Assembly (NCBI GenBank): GCA_028716225.1
Contig: JAQUQE010000002.1
Coordinates: 1-64,000 of the forward strand
DNA from: Dehalococcoidales bacterium
Lineage (GTDB): Bacteria > Chloroflexota > Dehalococcoidia > Dehalococcoidales > UBA5760
Direction of reading: 5' to 3'
DNA length: 64,000 nucleotides
Positions 25,502 to 35,112 of the stretch are shown here, piece by piece. Each line of letters opens with the position of its first letter. Position 1 is the stretch's first letter. Both the position numbers and the translations under genes were made by a program. Below the pieces are notes generated by a model, which ran no database searches, was not told where the DNA came from, and saw only the letters and a program-made list of their open reading frames with translations.

Positions 25502-26773
25502 ATGTCGGCAGATGGAAAAGACCCAGCCGTAATGAAAGTCTTCGGACAGTCCCCAGGGAGAGGACGAGTACTGTTTATTGTCTTCGGTTTTTTGATCCAA
25601 TTATGCTTGGGAGCAGTTTATGCCTGGAGTACTTTCTCAGGGGCAGTTAGAGAACATTACACACTAAACAATACTGAAGCACTTCTCCCTTACATAATCT
25701 TTCTACTGTGTTTTGCCATTCTAATGCCTTTTGGCGGTAGATGGATACAAAAATACGGACCACGGAGAATAGGAATCATCGGGGGTACGCTTGTTGGTAT
25801 AGGTTGGATCCTGTCCGGTTTTGCGCCGAACCTGCCTGTGCTCTGCGTCACCTACGGTGTAATCGCCGGTGTTGGGGTAGGCCTGTGCTACGGCGGTCCT
25901 ATTGCAGTGGTAAATAGATGGTTTCCTGACAGAAAGGGGTTGGCCGTAGGGTTAACAGTGGGCGGTTTCGGTCTGTCAGCGGCGATTGTATCGCCCCTCG
26001 GATACTCTCTGATTAGTTCATACGGGATCCTGGACGCTTTTAAAATACTAGGCATAGCGTTTCTGATAATTACGGTAATACTCTCCTTGACCATGCGGTT
26101 TCCGGATTCTAACTGGATGCCGGCCGGATGGAGCGGCCCTAAGACAGGCGGTACCGCTATAGAGAGTTTCAGCCCCAGGCAGATGATCAAGACTCGCGGC
26201 TTCATTGCTCTGTTCATATGCTACGTGTTTGGTTGTACCGCCGGACTTATGGCAATCGGCATAGGGAAGACCGTGGGAACAGATGTAATTAGTATCGCTT
26301 CGGGAACTGCGGCGACGCTGGTAGCGGTATTTGCCGCCTTCAACTTCGCCGGCAGACCTCTTTTCGGCTGGCTAACTGATCGTATTACTCCACGGTTCTC
26401 AGGATTAATCTCATTCGTATTAATTGCCGCGGGATCCATCGGAATGCTCGTTGCTCAACAGGGTGACATTGCCCTGTACATCGGATCCATGTCAGTAATG
26501 TGGATGGCTCTGGGCGGATGGCTAGCTATAGCCCCGACAACCACGGCTTCCTTCTTTGGTCCCAGAGAAAATGCCAGCAACTATGGCATAGTGTTCCTCG
26601 CCTACGGTATAGGTGCAGTAATCGGTAACATAGTGGCGGGTCGAGCCAAAGATTTATTCGGCAGCTTTGATATCGCTTTCTGGGTGACACTAATACTAGC
26701 TATTGCCGGCATGGCAATAGCCATGGTAATGCTTAAGAAACCGAAAGAAAAGCCCGCCTCATCGGATAAATAA
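25502..26773 (+). CDS. OFA-family MFS carrier (oxalate/formate antiporter-like)
   Basis: A 423-residue membrane protein with twelve likely transmembrane helices. The OFA subfamily pattern is clear: LGAVYAWSTFSGAVREHY in helix 1, GGRWIQKYGPRR in the first cytoplasmic loop, GVIAGVGVGLCYGGPIAVVNRWFPDRKGLAVGL, and FGWLTDRI in the second half. Family members move small carboxylates such as oxalate, formate or pyruvate. The neighbouring acetyl-CoA synthetase makes an acetate or other carboxylate substrate attractive, but this is inference. AGGAGGC precedes the ATG. Confidence 0.88.
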   Translation: MSADGKDPAVMKVFGQSPGRGRVLFIVFGFLIQLCLGAVYAWSTFSGAVREHYTLNNTEALLPYIIFLLCFAILMPFGGRWIQKYGPRRIGIIGGTLVGIGWILSGFAPNLPVLCVTYGVIAGVGVGLCYGGPIAVVNRWFPDRKGLAVGLTVGGFGLSAAIVSPLGYSLISSYGILDAFKILGIAFLIITVILSLTMRFPDSNWMPAGWSGPKTGGTAIESFSPRQMIKTRGFIALFICYVFGCTAGLMAIGIGKTVGTDVISIASGTAATLVAVFAAFNFAGRPLFGWLTDRITPRFSGLISFVLIAAGSIGMLVAQQGDIALYIGSMSVMWMALGGWLAIAPTTTASFFGPRENASNYGIVFLAYGIGAVIGNIVAGRAKDLFGSFDIAFWVTLILAIAGMAIAMVMLKKPKEKPASSDK

Positions 26774-26945
26774 CACGCCCCGCCATCAAAAGACAGGTTG
26801 CTGATACCGGGCTATAACGCCACAGGGTATCGCGTGCAAATAGGTTAAGCACACGATACAGTAAGCCATATTCAAACCGGGTAAATATACGGTTTATCTC
26901 AATCTGGGTGCTGACATTATTCACTGGCAGCGTCCCGGCGTAAAA

Positions 26946-27506
26946 TCAAGGGCTAACCATATCATTCACCGGCAAACCATTCACGTTCACGCGTGTCAGA
27001 ATACCTGTCTCCAGATCATAGAACATACCGTAGATCTCTATGGACTTGGACTCCAGAGCATCACGGACACATGCAATTCTCAAGGCTCTTTCAACCTGCA
27101 AGTGAATATTTTCTATAGCTGCCTGCTGCGGGTTCTTACTCTTAAGTTCCAGGTTGCGCAGTATTTCCACCAGTTCGCCTTGATTTGCCATACTAAGGTA
27201 AGCCTTGATAGCTCCGCATCCCGAATGACCGATAACGATGAGAAAGGGGGTTTTTAGATGCGTTACAGCATACTCTATACTTCCCTTCACAATAGGGTCC
27301 GCGATGATGTTTCCCGCTACCCGAATTACGAATAGCCTGCCGGGATCCAGCTGATTGAATATCACTTCTACAGGAACCCTGGAATCCGAGCAGGATATGA
27401 CCGTCGCTACCGGGTTTTGGCCTCGTTCTGCCAGTTCTTTGAGCTCTTTCGGATCAGCGCTGGAAGCAAACCTGCTATTCCCTTCCATCAAATCTATAAT
27501 ATTCAT
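26946..27506 (-). CDS. Beta-class carbonic anhydrase
   Basis: A 186-residue protein. The zinc ligands are C39 and D41 (SCSDSRVP), H94 and C97 (GHSGCGAIKA), the full beta-class set, with R43 pairing with D41. It interconverts CO2 and bicarbonate in the cytoplasm. It is slightly shorter than most family members, lacking the N-terminal arm. It is the second gene downstream of an unknown 252-residue gene on the same strand. Confidence 0.92.
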   Translation of the reverse strand: MNIIDLMEGNSRFASSADPKELKELAERGQNPVATVISCSDSRVPVEVIFNQLDPGRLFVIRVAGNIIADPIVKGSIEYAVTHLKTPFLIVIGHSGCGAIKAYLSMANQGELVEILRNLELKSKNPQQAAIENIHLQVERALRIACVRDALESKSIEIYGMFYDLETGILTRVNVNGLPVNDMVSP

Positions 27507-27536
27507 TCATCACATCCATTACATTTATTTAAGGCA

Positions 27537-28295
27537 CTAAGGCATTAGAACTCTTGAATAATTTTGATTATTAATACAGTTTCCGCTGAGTCCCCGGGGG
27601 AAACCATTGGCCGCCAACCTGTTTAGAGCCTTCCGGGTATCACTGGCAATGCGGACCTTGTCGCATTGTCTCAAGCGATACTTGAAAAGCCAGTAAGTAA
27701 ACTCCTTTAGTTCACCGAGGCCGATCGATCTGAGGTGGGGATAACCCTTCTCGGTCCGGAAACGCTTCAACAAAACCCCTTTTGTCACCCCGTATACACG
27801 GCGATAGGCCTCATTGACAACGTCTCCCTCTTTACTGTAGCCCGAGGTCCGCTGCTCCTTACGCACCTCATCCTGCACGACCAGAAACAAGGCGTCCTCC
27901 ACAATAATACCGTAAAAGAAGTTTAAGTAGTGACGATACTTACTACTTCCGATCAACGACTTAAATTCCCTGATAGTGAGTTCCAGCGGGGGCTGCCCGT
28001 GGAAAAGGAGGGCGGTTTTCTCATCATCCGGCAAGAGATGATCCACCACACTGCAGAGACGCTCGGCAAGCAAAAGCCAATCGAAGGCTTCGCCGGCAAC
28101 AAGATAGCAATAACGATGCCCGTTATGAAATTCCTCAGCGGTATTCCACAAGCCGATTGCCCGAAGCAAGGCGATATACCAGTGCTCTCCGTCCCTGATC
28201 GCCTGTGCCAAAAACCTGATTACCTCAGCATCGCTGCTACCGCTACCGCTGAGAATCATTTGAGAAGATGATAAATGCTTAGAGGAAACTACCAC
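27537..28295 (-). CDS. Hypothetical conserved-looking protein
   Basis: A 252-residue soluble, mixed helical protein; no family recognised. Features are a Ser-rich start, DAEVIRFLAQAIRDGEHWYIALLRAIGLW, an aromatic-rich middle (YLNFFYGIIVEDALFLVVQDEVR) and a basic end (TYWLFKYRLRQCDKVRIASDTRKALNRL). Composition and length argue for a real gene. It lies 30 bases upstream of carbonic anhydrase in the same orientation, so the two may be cotranscribed. Confidence 0.65.
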   Translation of the reverse strand: MVVSSKHLSSSQMILSGSGSSDAEVIRFLAQAIRDGEHWYIALLRAIGLWNTAEEFHNGHRYCYLVAGEAFDWLLLAERLCSVVDHLLPDDEKTALLFHGQPPLELTIREFKSLIGSSKYRHYLNFFYGIIVEDALFLVVQDEVRKEQRTSGYSKEGDVVNEAYRRVYGVTKGVLLKRFRTEKGYPHLRSIGLGELKEFTYWLFKYRLRQCDKVRIASDTRKALNRLAANGFPRGLSGNCINNQNYSRVLMP

Positions 28296-28440
28296 TTCGC
28301 AACCAGCCTAACTACTCAAACAGGCAACCGCTTCTTCTAAAATGATGACGTTCGGTAATACCCTGCCGACGATACAGGCCCCCGCATCGTCCTCATTGGC
28401 AGACGCTACCAAACCATCCGGAAATACAGCGGCCTTTTCT

Positions 28441-28890
28441 TTATAACTCTTTAAGGTGACGATTAATATTCTCTACAGTCCTATCACCAATACGGGGCAG
28501 CGAAGCCAATCTCCCGTCAGCCACCGCTAGCTCAATCTCGTCTATAGACTTTATGTCAAGCTCGCGGAGGATACGCATGGCAGTTTTGGGTCCGACACCA
28601 GGCACACCGAGCAGCGCTATCATTCCTTCGGGAAACTCAGCCTTCAGCCGCTCATAATAACCAAGACGCCCGGTGGTTATCACCTCGGTAATCTTCCTGG
28701 TGATCGCATCCCCTACCCCGGGAACTTCCTTCAGTCTGTCCTCATTGACCAGTTGCTCCAGTTCTACCGGCAGGCGCTCGATAGAACGAGACACTCTCTG
28801 GTAAGCTCTTATCTTGAACTGATTCTCACCTTTCGCTTCGAGCAGGCTGGCAATATCCTGAAATACTCCGGCAATTTCACTATTCTTCAT
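28441..28890 (-). CDS. Stand-alone helix-hairpin-helix protein, PolX N-terminal type
   Basis: A 149-residue protein equivalent to the 8-kDa and HhH parts of family X DNA polymerases: EIAGVFQDIASLLEAKGENQFKIRAYQRVSRSIERLP followed by HhH motifs VPGVGDAI, VPGVGPKTA and LPRIGDRT. The nucleotidyltransferase and PHP domains of PolX are absent, and the next 145 bases show no remnant of them. It probably binds DNA ends or gaps without structure preference for sequence; a repair role is inferred. Confidence 0.85.
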   Translation of the reverse strand: MKNSEIAGVFQDIASLLEAKGENQFKIRAYQRVSRSIERLPVELEQLVNEDRLKEVPGVGDAITRKITEVITTGRLGYYERLKAEFPEGMIALLGVPGVGPKTAMRILRELDIKSIDEIELAVADGRLASLPRIGDRTVENINRHLKEL

Positions 28891-28936
28891 CGGCTACCAC
28901 ACTCATTGTAGCCAGTAGAAACCAGAGCGGCTTTTT

Positions 28937-31834
28937 TCACCTTCCGCAGCAGTGTTTATATTTCTTGCCGCTACCACAGGGACAGGGTTCGTTACGGCCT
29001 ACCCTCTTACCTTTGACCATTACCGGCTGCTTTCCCGAGCCGGTAGGAACGACCTTAGTCATGGGAGTCGACGGCTGAGGGACATCCTTCCTGTTTACAG
29101 TGACATGGAAAATAGAGTGGACTACATCGTGCCGGATGGTAGAAAGCAGGTCCTGGAACTGCTCATAACCGATGTTCTTATAGGCATCCAGCGAACGTAC
29201 CTGCCGCAGACTCTGCCACCCCGCCTCCCGACGCTTGTCTTCCATCATGGTCAGGTGTTCTATCCACAACCGGTCCAGGAAATGCAGCATCATCCGCCTC
29301 TCCACCATCCTCATATTCTCCACCCCTATCTCTCCCTCGAGCTTCTGATAGGCAATCTCGGCCTGTTCAGAGAGTACATTCCCGATCAGACCCGGCCCGG
29401 TACGGGCAAGCACACCGGCATTAAGCGAGGGGGGAATAGGGAAGACGGCAGCAACTTCCCTGAGCAAAGCAGGCATGATAAACCGCTCCACCACCGCCAG
29501 GCTCTCGCCATCCACTTCGTCACCCCTCTCCATCTGTTTAGACCACCGCTCATAGCAGGATTCAACATACTCAATAAGCTCTTTTTCGATATCCTCCTGC
29601 CCCATTCGAGAAATAGCTTCAGCGGTGAACCAGGACGACAAGGGTAGCTGGCCGGAGACATCCCTGATAAGTTCGCTCGGTTCCGGCCCGGGTGTACCGG
29701 CAGCAAAATGGCGGGACACCAGCCTCCGGATTATGCTGTCAGTGTTATCCAGGATGCTGTTCTTGTTCGACATAGCCCGCAGCTCTTCTCCAACCATAGA
29801 CATTATGTTGGCACGAAGATCGGCATCGCCGAGGATCTTGCGCCGCTCCTTATAAATAAGCTCGCGGTGCTGATTGACCACCTCGTCATACTCCACCAGA
29901 TGCTTACGCATATCGAAATGATAGCCCTCGACACGACGCTGCGAGTCACCGATAGCCTTGTTGACCAACCTGTTCTCAATAGGAGTATCCTCATCCATAC
30001 CGGCCCACTCCATTAGACCCTTAACGCGATCGCCGCCGAAACGACGGACAATATCATCCTCCAGAGAAACATAAAAGCGTGAGCTGCCCGGATCGCCCTG
30101 ACGGCCGGCTCTGCCGCGGAGCTGATTATCGATACGCCGTGCCTCATGACGCTCCGTAGCGACAACATGGAGACCGCCAAGCTCGACAACCTGATCATGC
30201 TGCTTCTGCCACTCCTGCCACGCAGCCTCATCTTCTCTGGGCGGCTCCTTGCCACCCAGAACAATATCGACACCACGCCCGGCCATATTGGTAGCCACGG
30301 TTACCGCTCCCGGACGCCCCGCATCAGTAATGATACCCGCCTCTTTTTCATGAAGCTTGGCATTGAGAACCTGGGCAACGATACCCTTACGCTTCAGCAT
30401 TTCACTCAACTCTTCCGACTTTTCGATAGATACGGTACCCGCCAGCACCGGACGCCCTTGCTTATGATGCTCCTCGATTTCACGCACCACTGCCTTGAAC
30501 TTGGACTTTTCATCCTTATAGATGATATCCTCATAATCCTTCCTGATCATCGGCCGGTGGGTAGGAATCTCGATAACGTCGAGACTGTATATCTTGGAGA
30601 ACTCCTCAGCCTCGGTAAGCGCGGTGCCGGTCATCCCGGCCAGCTTGCTATACATCTTGAAATAGTGCTGGATGGTAATAGTGGCAAAGGTCCGGCTCTC
30701 CTGCTGAACCTTGATATGTTCTTTAGCTTCGATGGCCTGGTGCAGACCTTCCGCGTAACGGCGGCCCCACATCAAACGGCCGGTGAATTCATCGACGATA
30801 ATCACCTGACCGTCCTTGACCACATACTGCTGGTCCCTCTTATACAGCTCCTTAGCGCTGAGGGCGTTCCTCAAGTGGCGGTGCAGATCGGCGTTAGACG
30901 GATCATAGAAACTGGCCTCCCTCAACAGTCCCTCGCGCTGCAGCATCCTTTCCAGGTTATTATAGCCGGCATCAGTCAGATCAATGCGACGTTCCTTCTC
31001 ATCCACTTCGTAGTCAGCATCACGCCTGAGACGGGGAGCGATGCCGGCGAAGATATGATACTTTTGCCCCGCCTCTTCATCCGGACCGCTGATAATAAGC
31101 GGCGTTCGTGCTTCATCAATGAGGAGGTTGTCCACCTCGTCAACGATGACATAATTAAAATGCCTCTGTACACACCGGGAAAGATCCAGGACCATATTAT
31201 CCCGCAGGTAGTCGAAGCCGAACTCGCTGCTGGTACCGTAGGTGATATCAGCCCGGTAAGCCTCGGCACGCGGGACCGGCCTAAAGTGGGTCCAGTGCGG
31301 ATCTCCGGAATCAAAATCCGGGTCATAAAGACGGGCCGGACTGTATTCATCAGGATTTTGCTGAGGATAGATGCTGGCTACGCTAACCCCCAGCGCAGAA
31401 TAAACAGGCGCCATCCAGTAAGGGTCTCGCCTCGCCAGGTAATCGTTAACCGTAGCCAGGTGACAGCCCTGGCCGCCGAGTGAATTCAAATAGAGAGGAA
31501 GAGTAGCCACCAGTGTTTTACCTTCACCCGTTCTCATCTCGGCAATCTTACCCTGATGCAGAACAATGCCTCCAATGAGTTGCACATCATAGTGACGCTG
31601 GCCGATAGTCCTCTTAGCCGCCTCACGAACAGCGGCAAAGGCTTCGGGCAAAAGATCGTCGAGCGAAACGCCGTCTTTGAGCCGGGCCTTAAACTCCGCG
31701 GTCTTAGCACGAAGCTCGGGATCACTGAGACCCTCAAACCCGGGTTCCAGCTCATTTATCCTATCCACTACCGGCTGCAAACGTTTTAACTGTTTCTCGT
31801 TGGAATCGGTAAATCGAGTAAAGAATTTAACCAT
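28937..31834 (-). CDS. secA: Preprotein translocase ATPase SecA
   Basis: A 965-residue motor of Sec protein export. Walker A MRTGEGKT lies at 100-107, the DEAD-box region VDEVDNLLIDEARTPL at about 228-243, and TNMAGRGVDIVLGG and QLRGRAGRQGDPGSSRF are the second motor domain motifs. The C-terminus carries the SecB/membrane-binding zinc motif CPCGSGKKYKHCC. It overlaps the DUF2007 gene by 8 bases, and that gene overlaps prs by 14, forming a coupled prs-DUF2007-secA operon. Confidence 0.97.
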   Translation of the reverse strand: MVKFFTRFTDSNEKQLKRLQPVVDRINELEPGFEGLSDPELRAKTAEFKARLKDGVSLDDLLPEAFAAVREAAKRTIGQRHYDVQLIGGIVLHQGKIAEMRTGEGKTLVATLPLYLNSLGGQGCHLATVNDYLARRDPYWMAPVYSALGVSVASIYPQQNPDEYSPARLYDPDFDSGDPHWTHFRPVPRAEAYRADITYGTSSEFGFDYLRDNMVLDLSRCVQRHFNYVIVDEVDNLLIDEARTPLIISGPDEEAGQKYHIFAGIAPRLRRDADYEVDEKERRIDLTDAGYNNLERMLQREGLLREASFYDPSNADLHRHLRNALSAKELYKRDQQYVVKDGQVIIVDEFTGRLMWGRRYAEGLHQAIEAKEHIKVQQESRTFATITIQHYFKMYSKLAGMTGTALTEAEEFSKIYSLDVIEIPTHRPMIRKDYEDIIYKDEKSKFKAVVREIEEHHKQGRPVLAGTVSIEKSEELSEMLKRKGIVAQVLNAKLHEKEAGIITDAGRPGAVTVATNMAGRGVDIVLGGKEPPREDEAAWQEWQKQHDQVVELGGLHVVATERHEARRIDNQLRGRAGRQGDPGSSRFYVSLEDDIVRRFGGDRVKGLMEWAGMDEDTPIENRLVNKAIGDSQRRVEGYHFDMRKHLVEYDEVVNQHRELIYKERRKILGDADLRANIMSMVGEELRAMSNKNSILDNTDSIIRRLVSRHFAAGTPGPEPSELIRDVSGQLPLSSWFTAEAISRMGQEDIEKELIEYVESCYERWSKQMERGDEVDGESLAVVERFIMPALLREVAAVFPIPPSLNAGVLARTGPGLIGNVLSEQAEIAYQKLEGEIGVENMRMVERRMMLHFLDRLWIEHLTMMEDKRREAGWQSLRQVRSLDAYKNIGYEQFQDLLSTIRHDVVHSIFHVTVNRKDVPQPSTPMTKVVPTGSGKQPVMVKGKRVGRNEPCPCGSGKKYKHCCGR

Positions 31835-32057
31835 TATCCTTCCCCTGAATCAATTTCTCCGCTTCGTCGAGCATCGATTCCCAGACCATAACTCTGACTT
31901 CACCCATCCCGTCAACGGTAAAGGCATGCACGGAACTAGCCGCATCCGACTTCAGCAGGCAGGGTATCCCATAGCTTTCCAGCAAACCCTGGATAACCCT
32001 GGCCTGCATCTCTCCACTAGCCCGGTAAACCTCTACCATTTTTTCACTGCTGCTCAA
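31827..32057 (-). CDS. DUF2007-family protein
   Basis: A 76-residue protein matching DUF2007 (putative signal-transducing protein): VEVYRASGEMQARVIQGLLESYGIPCLLKSDAAS then VRVMVWESMLDEAEKLI. The fold is a small ferredoxin-like domain related to PII-type regulators. It overlaps prs upstream and secA downstream, so it is translated in the same operon. Function unknown. Confidence 0.8.
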   Translation of the reverse strand: MSSSEKMVEVYRASGEMQARVIQGLLESYGIPCLLKSDAASSVHAFTVDGMGEVRVMVWESMLDEAEKLIQGKDNG

Positions 32058-32994
32058 ACATGGCTCCTATCGACATCCCGGTATGAATACGTTGTATCGC
32101 TTCACCGAGTAGAGGCGCTATCGGCAAAACGGTAATCTTAGCCAGCTTTTTCTCATCGGCAACCGGGATAGTATCAGTAACCACTACCTCCTTCACGTAA
32201 CAGGAGGCTATCCTCTCTATCGCCGAACCGGAAAGTACCGGATGAGTGCAGCAGGAATACACCTCCCTGGCACCACGGTCCATAAGTGCGCCAACGACAC
32301 CCACCAGAGAACCGGCAGTGTCTATTTCATCGTCTACGGTAAGCGCTATCCTCGACTCCACCTCACCGATAACATTCAGCGTCTCAGCCTTATCATCATT
32401 ACCGACACGCCTCTTTTCCACAATTGCCAGAGGCGCCTTGAGCTTTGCCGCCAGGTCCCGGGCACGCTTGGAAATCCCGATATCGGTAGCCACCACCACC
32501 AGGTCACGACCGTTAATGTCCTTCTCTTCGAAGTAACGGGCCAGCAGGTAAAGTGCGGTCAGTTCATCAACCGGAATATTAAAAAAACCCTGAATCTGGG
32601 GCGCATGTAAATCCACGGTCAGCAAACGATTAGCACCGGCTACGGTAAGCAGGTCAGCCACCAACCGGGCTGTTATCGGCACCCTCGGTTGATCCTTCTT
32701 ATCGGTACGACCATAGCCGTAATAGGGAACCACCGCCGTAATACGCTCGGCAGAGGCCCGCTTCAGGGCATCAATCATAATCAGCAACTCAACCAGACTC
32801 TTGTTGACCGGAGACGACAATGGCTGGATAACAAAGACATCCCGCTGGCGTACATTTTCCAGAATACGGACAAACGTATTCTCGTTACTAAACTCAAAAA
32901 CCTCGCACTGACCGAGAGGTATATTGAGATAACCAGCAACCGACTGAGCCAGTGCAGGATGAGCATTACCGGTAAACACCTTTATTTCATCCAT
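32044..32994 (-). CDS. prs: Ribose-phosphate pyrophosphokinase
   Basis: A 316-residue PRPP synthase. Visible motifs: the flexible-loop and pyrophosphate region YYGYGRTDKKDQPR, VDLHAPQIQGFF, VVATDIGISKRARDLA and the PRPP-binding LTVDDEIDTAGSL. Length is typical of class I enzymes. It supplies PRPP for nucleotide, His and Trp synthesis. First gene of the prs-DUF2007-secA operon; glyA lies 72 bases upstream on the same strand. Confidence 0.96.
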   Translation of the reverse strand: MDEIKVFTGNAHPALAQSVAGYLNIPLGQCEVFEFSNENTFVRILENVRQRDVFVIQPLSSPVNKSLVELLIMIDALKRASAERITAVVPYYGYGRTDKKDQPRVPITARLVADLLTVAGANRLLTVDLHAPQIQGFFNIPVDELTALYLLARYFEEKDINGRDLVVVATDIGISKRARDLAAKLKAPLAIVEKRRVGNDDKAETLNVIGEVESRIALTVDDEIDTAGSLVGVVGALMDRGAREVYSCCTHPVLSGSAIERIASCYVKEVVVTDTIPVADEKKLAKITVLPIAPLLGEAIQRIHTGMSIGAMFEQQ

Positions 32995-33066
32995 TGAGTA
33001 CTACCTCCTAAGACCATCCGTGAAACTATAGCGTTGTTACTCGCTGAACTCTTCAGTTTTCAGATA

Positions 33067-34311
33067 TCAATCATCAATACCCGGCACCGGAAAACGCTCG
33101 CATATCTGGCTGACCTCCCGGCCTACCTGATCCGGGATATCACTATTCCCGATATTAGTGATTACCTTAAATATCAATGAGGCGATCTTTCTTATTTCCT
33201 CCCTACCAAAGCCACGGGATGTTACCGCCGGCGTACCCAACCTGATACCGCTGGTGATACTAGGGGGATAAGGATCAAAGGGGACCCCGTTGCGGTTAAC
33301 CACAATACCGACCATCCCCAGTGCCTCTTGAGCCGCTCTACCGGTGACACCAATCCCGCCGAGATTAACCAACACCATATGGTTATCCGTGCCACCGGAT
33401 ACCAAATGCAGCTTCCGCTTTTGCAGCTCATCGGCCAGAGTGAGCGCATTATCCAGCAGGGCACGTTGATAATCGGCAAAGGCAGGTTGCATCGCTTCCC
33501 AAAACCCTACCGCCTTGGCAGCAATAACATGCATCAGCGGACCGCCCTGCATTTCAGGGAAAACTGCCGCATCTATCGCCGGGGCCAGTTCACTACGGCA
33601 CAAAATGAACCCCCCTCGAGGTCCGCGCAGTGTCTTGTGAGTGGTTGAGGTTATCACATCAGCGTAGGGCACCGGGCTTGGATGCAGCCCCACCGCCACC
33701 ATACCGGCGATATGAGCCATATCAACCATCAGCCTGGCACCCACCCGGTCGGCAATGTAGCGGAAACGCTCGAAATCAATGACTCGAGTATAAGCACTGG
33801 CACCGGCCACGATCAATTTGGGACGGTGCTCCAGGGCAAGACTCTCCAGCTCCTGATAATCTATCCTTTCCGTCTCGCGGTTAACCCCGTAAGGGACAAA
33901 CCGGTACAGCCGCCCGGAAAAGCTCGCCTTAGAGCCATGGGTAAGATGCCCGCCATGCGCCAGGCTCATACCCATGACAGTATCACCATAGTCAAGCAGG
34001 GCGTAGTAGACTGCCATATTCGCCTGAGCCCCGCTGTGCGGCTGGACATTGGCGTGGTCAGCATGAAAGAGCGCTTTGGCCCGCTCAATAGCCAGGCCCT
34101 CCACAGCATCCATATTCTCGCAGCCACCGTAATAGCGTTTGTGGCAGTAGCCCTCAGCATACTTATTGGTTAAAAATGAACCCTGGGCTTCGAGCACGGC
34201 CCGGCTGGCATAGTTCTCGGAGGCGATCAGGTTGATCGTCTCCTTCTGCCGCTTTGCTTCCATACCGATAACACGACTAATTTCCGGATCAGTCCGAACT
34301 AAGAAACTCAT
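33067..34311 (-). CDS. glyA: Serine hydroxymethyltransferase
   Basis: A 414-residue PLP enzyme that converts serine and tetrahydrofolate to glycine and methylene-THF. Motifs: [55 protein letters not shown] and the PLP lysine in [13 protein letters not shown]. Length and order are standard. A GGGAGG ribosome site precedes the ATG. It is transcribed away from the UDG/RNase J genes. Confidence 0.97.
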   Translation of the reverse strand: MSFLVRTDPEISRVIGMEAKRQKETINLIASENYASRAVLEAQGSFLTNKYAEGYCHKRYYGGCENMDAVEGLAIERAKALFHADHANVQPHSGAQANMAVYYALLDYGDTVMGMSLAHGGHLTHGSKASFSGRLYRFVPYGVNRETERIDYQELESLALEHRPKLIVAGASAYTRVIDFERFRYIADRVGARLMVDMAHIAGMVAVGLHPSPVPYADVITSTTHKTLRGPRGGFILCRSELAPAIDAAVFPEMQGGPLMHVIAAKAVGFWEAMQPAFADYQRALLDNALTLADELQKRKLHLVSGGTDNHMVLVNLGGIGVTGRAAQEALGMVGIVVNRNGVPFDPYPPSITSGIRLGTPAVTSRGFGREEIRKIASLIFKVITNIGNSDIPDQVGREVSQICERFPVPGIDD

Positions 34312-34409
34312 CTTCCCTCCCTGTTTTTACCCTACAGCCCCCTCCCCAGCACTATATTTTAACGGTTAATCAGCAAAAGGTAAAATGCCTGGTTTAGCAG
34401 GCGGTATAA

Positions 34410-34438
34410 TTGACTTGCCCTATTACCCATGCTATCAT
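34410..34438 (+). promoter_or_regulatory. Promoter of the UDG-RNase J operon
   Basis: TTGACT (34410-34415) and TATCAT (34433-34438) are separated by 17 bases, a good sigma-70 pattern, about 57 bases before the UDG start. Confidence 0.7.
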
Positions 34439-34454
34439 CATAACTAAAAAGGTT

Positions 34455-34471
34455 ACAGGGAAATTCCCTGT
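34455..34471. promoter_or_regulatory. Operator-like palindrome in the UDG leader
   Basis: ACAGGGAA and TTCCCTGT flank one central A, a perfect 8-bp dyad. It sits about 10-26 bases after the predicted transcription start of the UDG gene, a typical repressor position. GTTAC and GTAAC outside it extend the dyad with an offset. Confidence 0.55.
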
Positions 34472-34494
34472 CTGGTAACTTAAAAGAAAAAAGG

Positions 34495-35112
34495 ATGTCA
34501 GCACTAAGCGAGCTCTGCCAAGAAATCAGTACCTGCCAGAGGTGTCAGGTATTAGCAAAAAACCGAACCAAAGTAGTCCCCGGCAGCGGTATGGAGCAAG
34601 CGGATATTATGTTTATCGGCGAGGCGCCGGGCTGGCATGAAGATCAGCAAGGACTCCCCTTTGTCGGACCGGCCGGGCTATTTCTCGATGAGCTAATCTC
34701 CTCTATCAACCTGCGTCGTGACCAGGTCTATATCACCAACGTGGTCAAGTGCCGCCCCCCGGGTAATCGCGACCCGCTGCCCCTTGAAATACAGGCCTGC
34801 CGTAGCTGGCTGGACCGCCAGATCGAGCTAATCCGCCCCAAGATGATCGTAACCCTGGGGCGCTATTCAATGGCGATGTATTTCCCCGGCAAGAGCATCG
34901 GAAAAATTCACGGCACTGCTCTCAAGAAAGACAGCGTCATCTACTACGCAATGTATCACCCCGCCGCCGCCCTTCATCAGCAGAGCCTGCGTCAGACGAT
35001 ACAAGCCGACATGCTCAAGATACCATCATTACTGACCAGGGTCGAAAATGTCAGCGAATCAGTCAGACACCCGGAACAGCTGAGTATGTTTGAGGTCCAC
35101 AACATTGACTAA
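34495..35112 (+). CDS. Type-4 uracil-DNA glycosylase (Fe-S)
   Basis: A 205-residue family 4 UDG. Four cysteines (C14, C17, C86, C102) fit the 4Fe-4S cluster of this family. GEAPGWHEDQQGLPFVGPAG is the uracil-binding and catalytic loop, TNVVKCRPPGNRDP and the late MYHPAA (His loop) complete the active site. It removes uracil from DNA in base-excision repair. It overlaps the RNase J start by a few bases and shares its promoter. Confidence 0.93.
   Translation: MSALSELCQEISTCQRCQVLAKNRTKVVPGSGMEQADIMFIGEAPGWHEDQQGLPFVGPAGLFLDELISSINLRRDQVYITNVVKCRPPGNRDPLPLEIQACRSWLDRQIELIRPKMIVTLGRYSMAMYFPGKSIGKIHGTALKKDSVIYYAMYHPAAALHQQSLRQTIQADMLKIPSLLTRVENVSESVRHPEQLSMFEVHNID

Noticed and set aside
28318-28440. 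Short minus-strand open frame after the HhH gene
   Set aside because: About 34 residues from a TTG, with no ribosome site and no recognisable pattern; kept only as a remote possibility.
30146-31483. 445-codon open frame on the plus strand
   Set aside because: It lies wholly opposite secA, whose motifs are intact, and its product has no protein-like domain pattern. It is a shadow of a high-GC gene.
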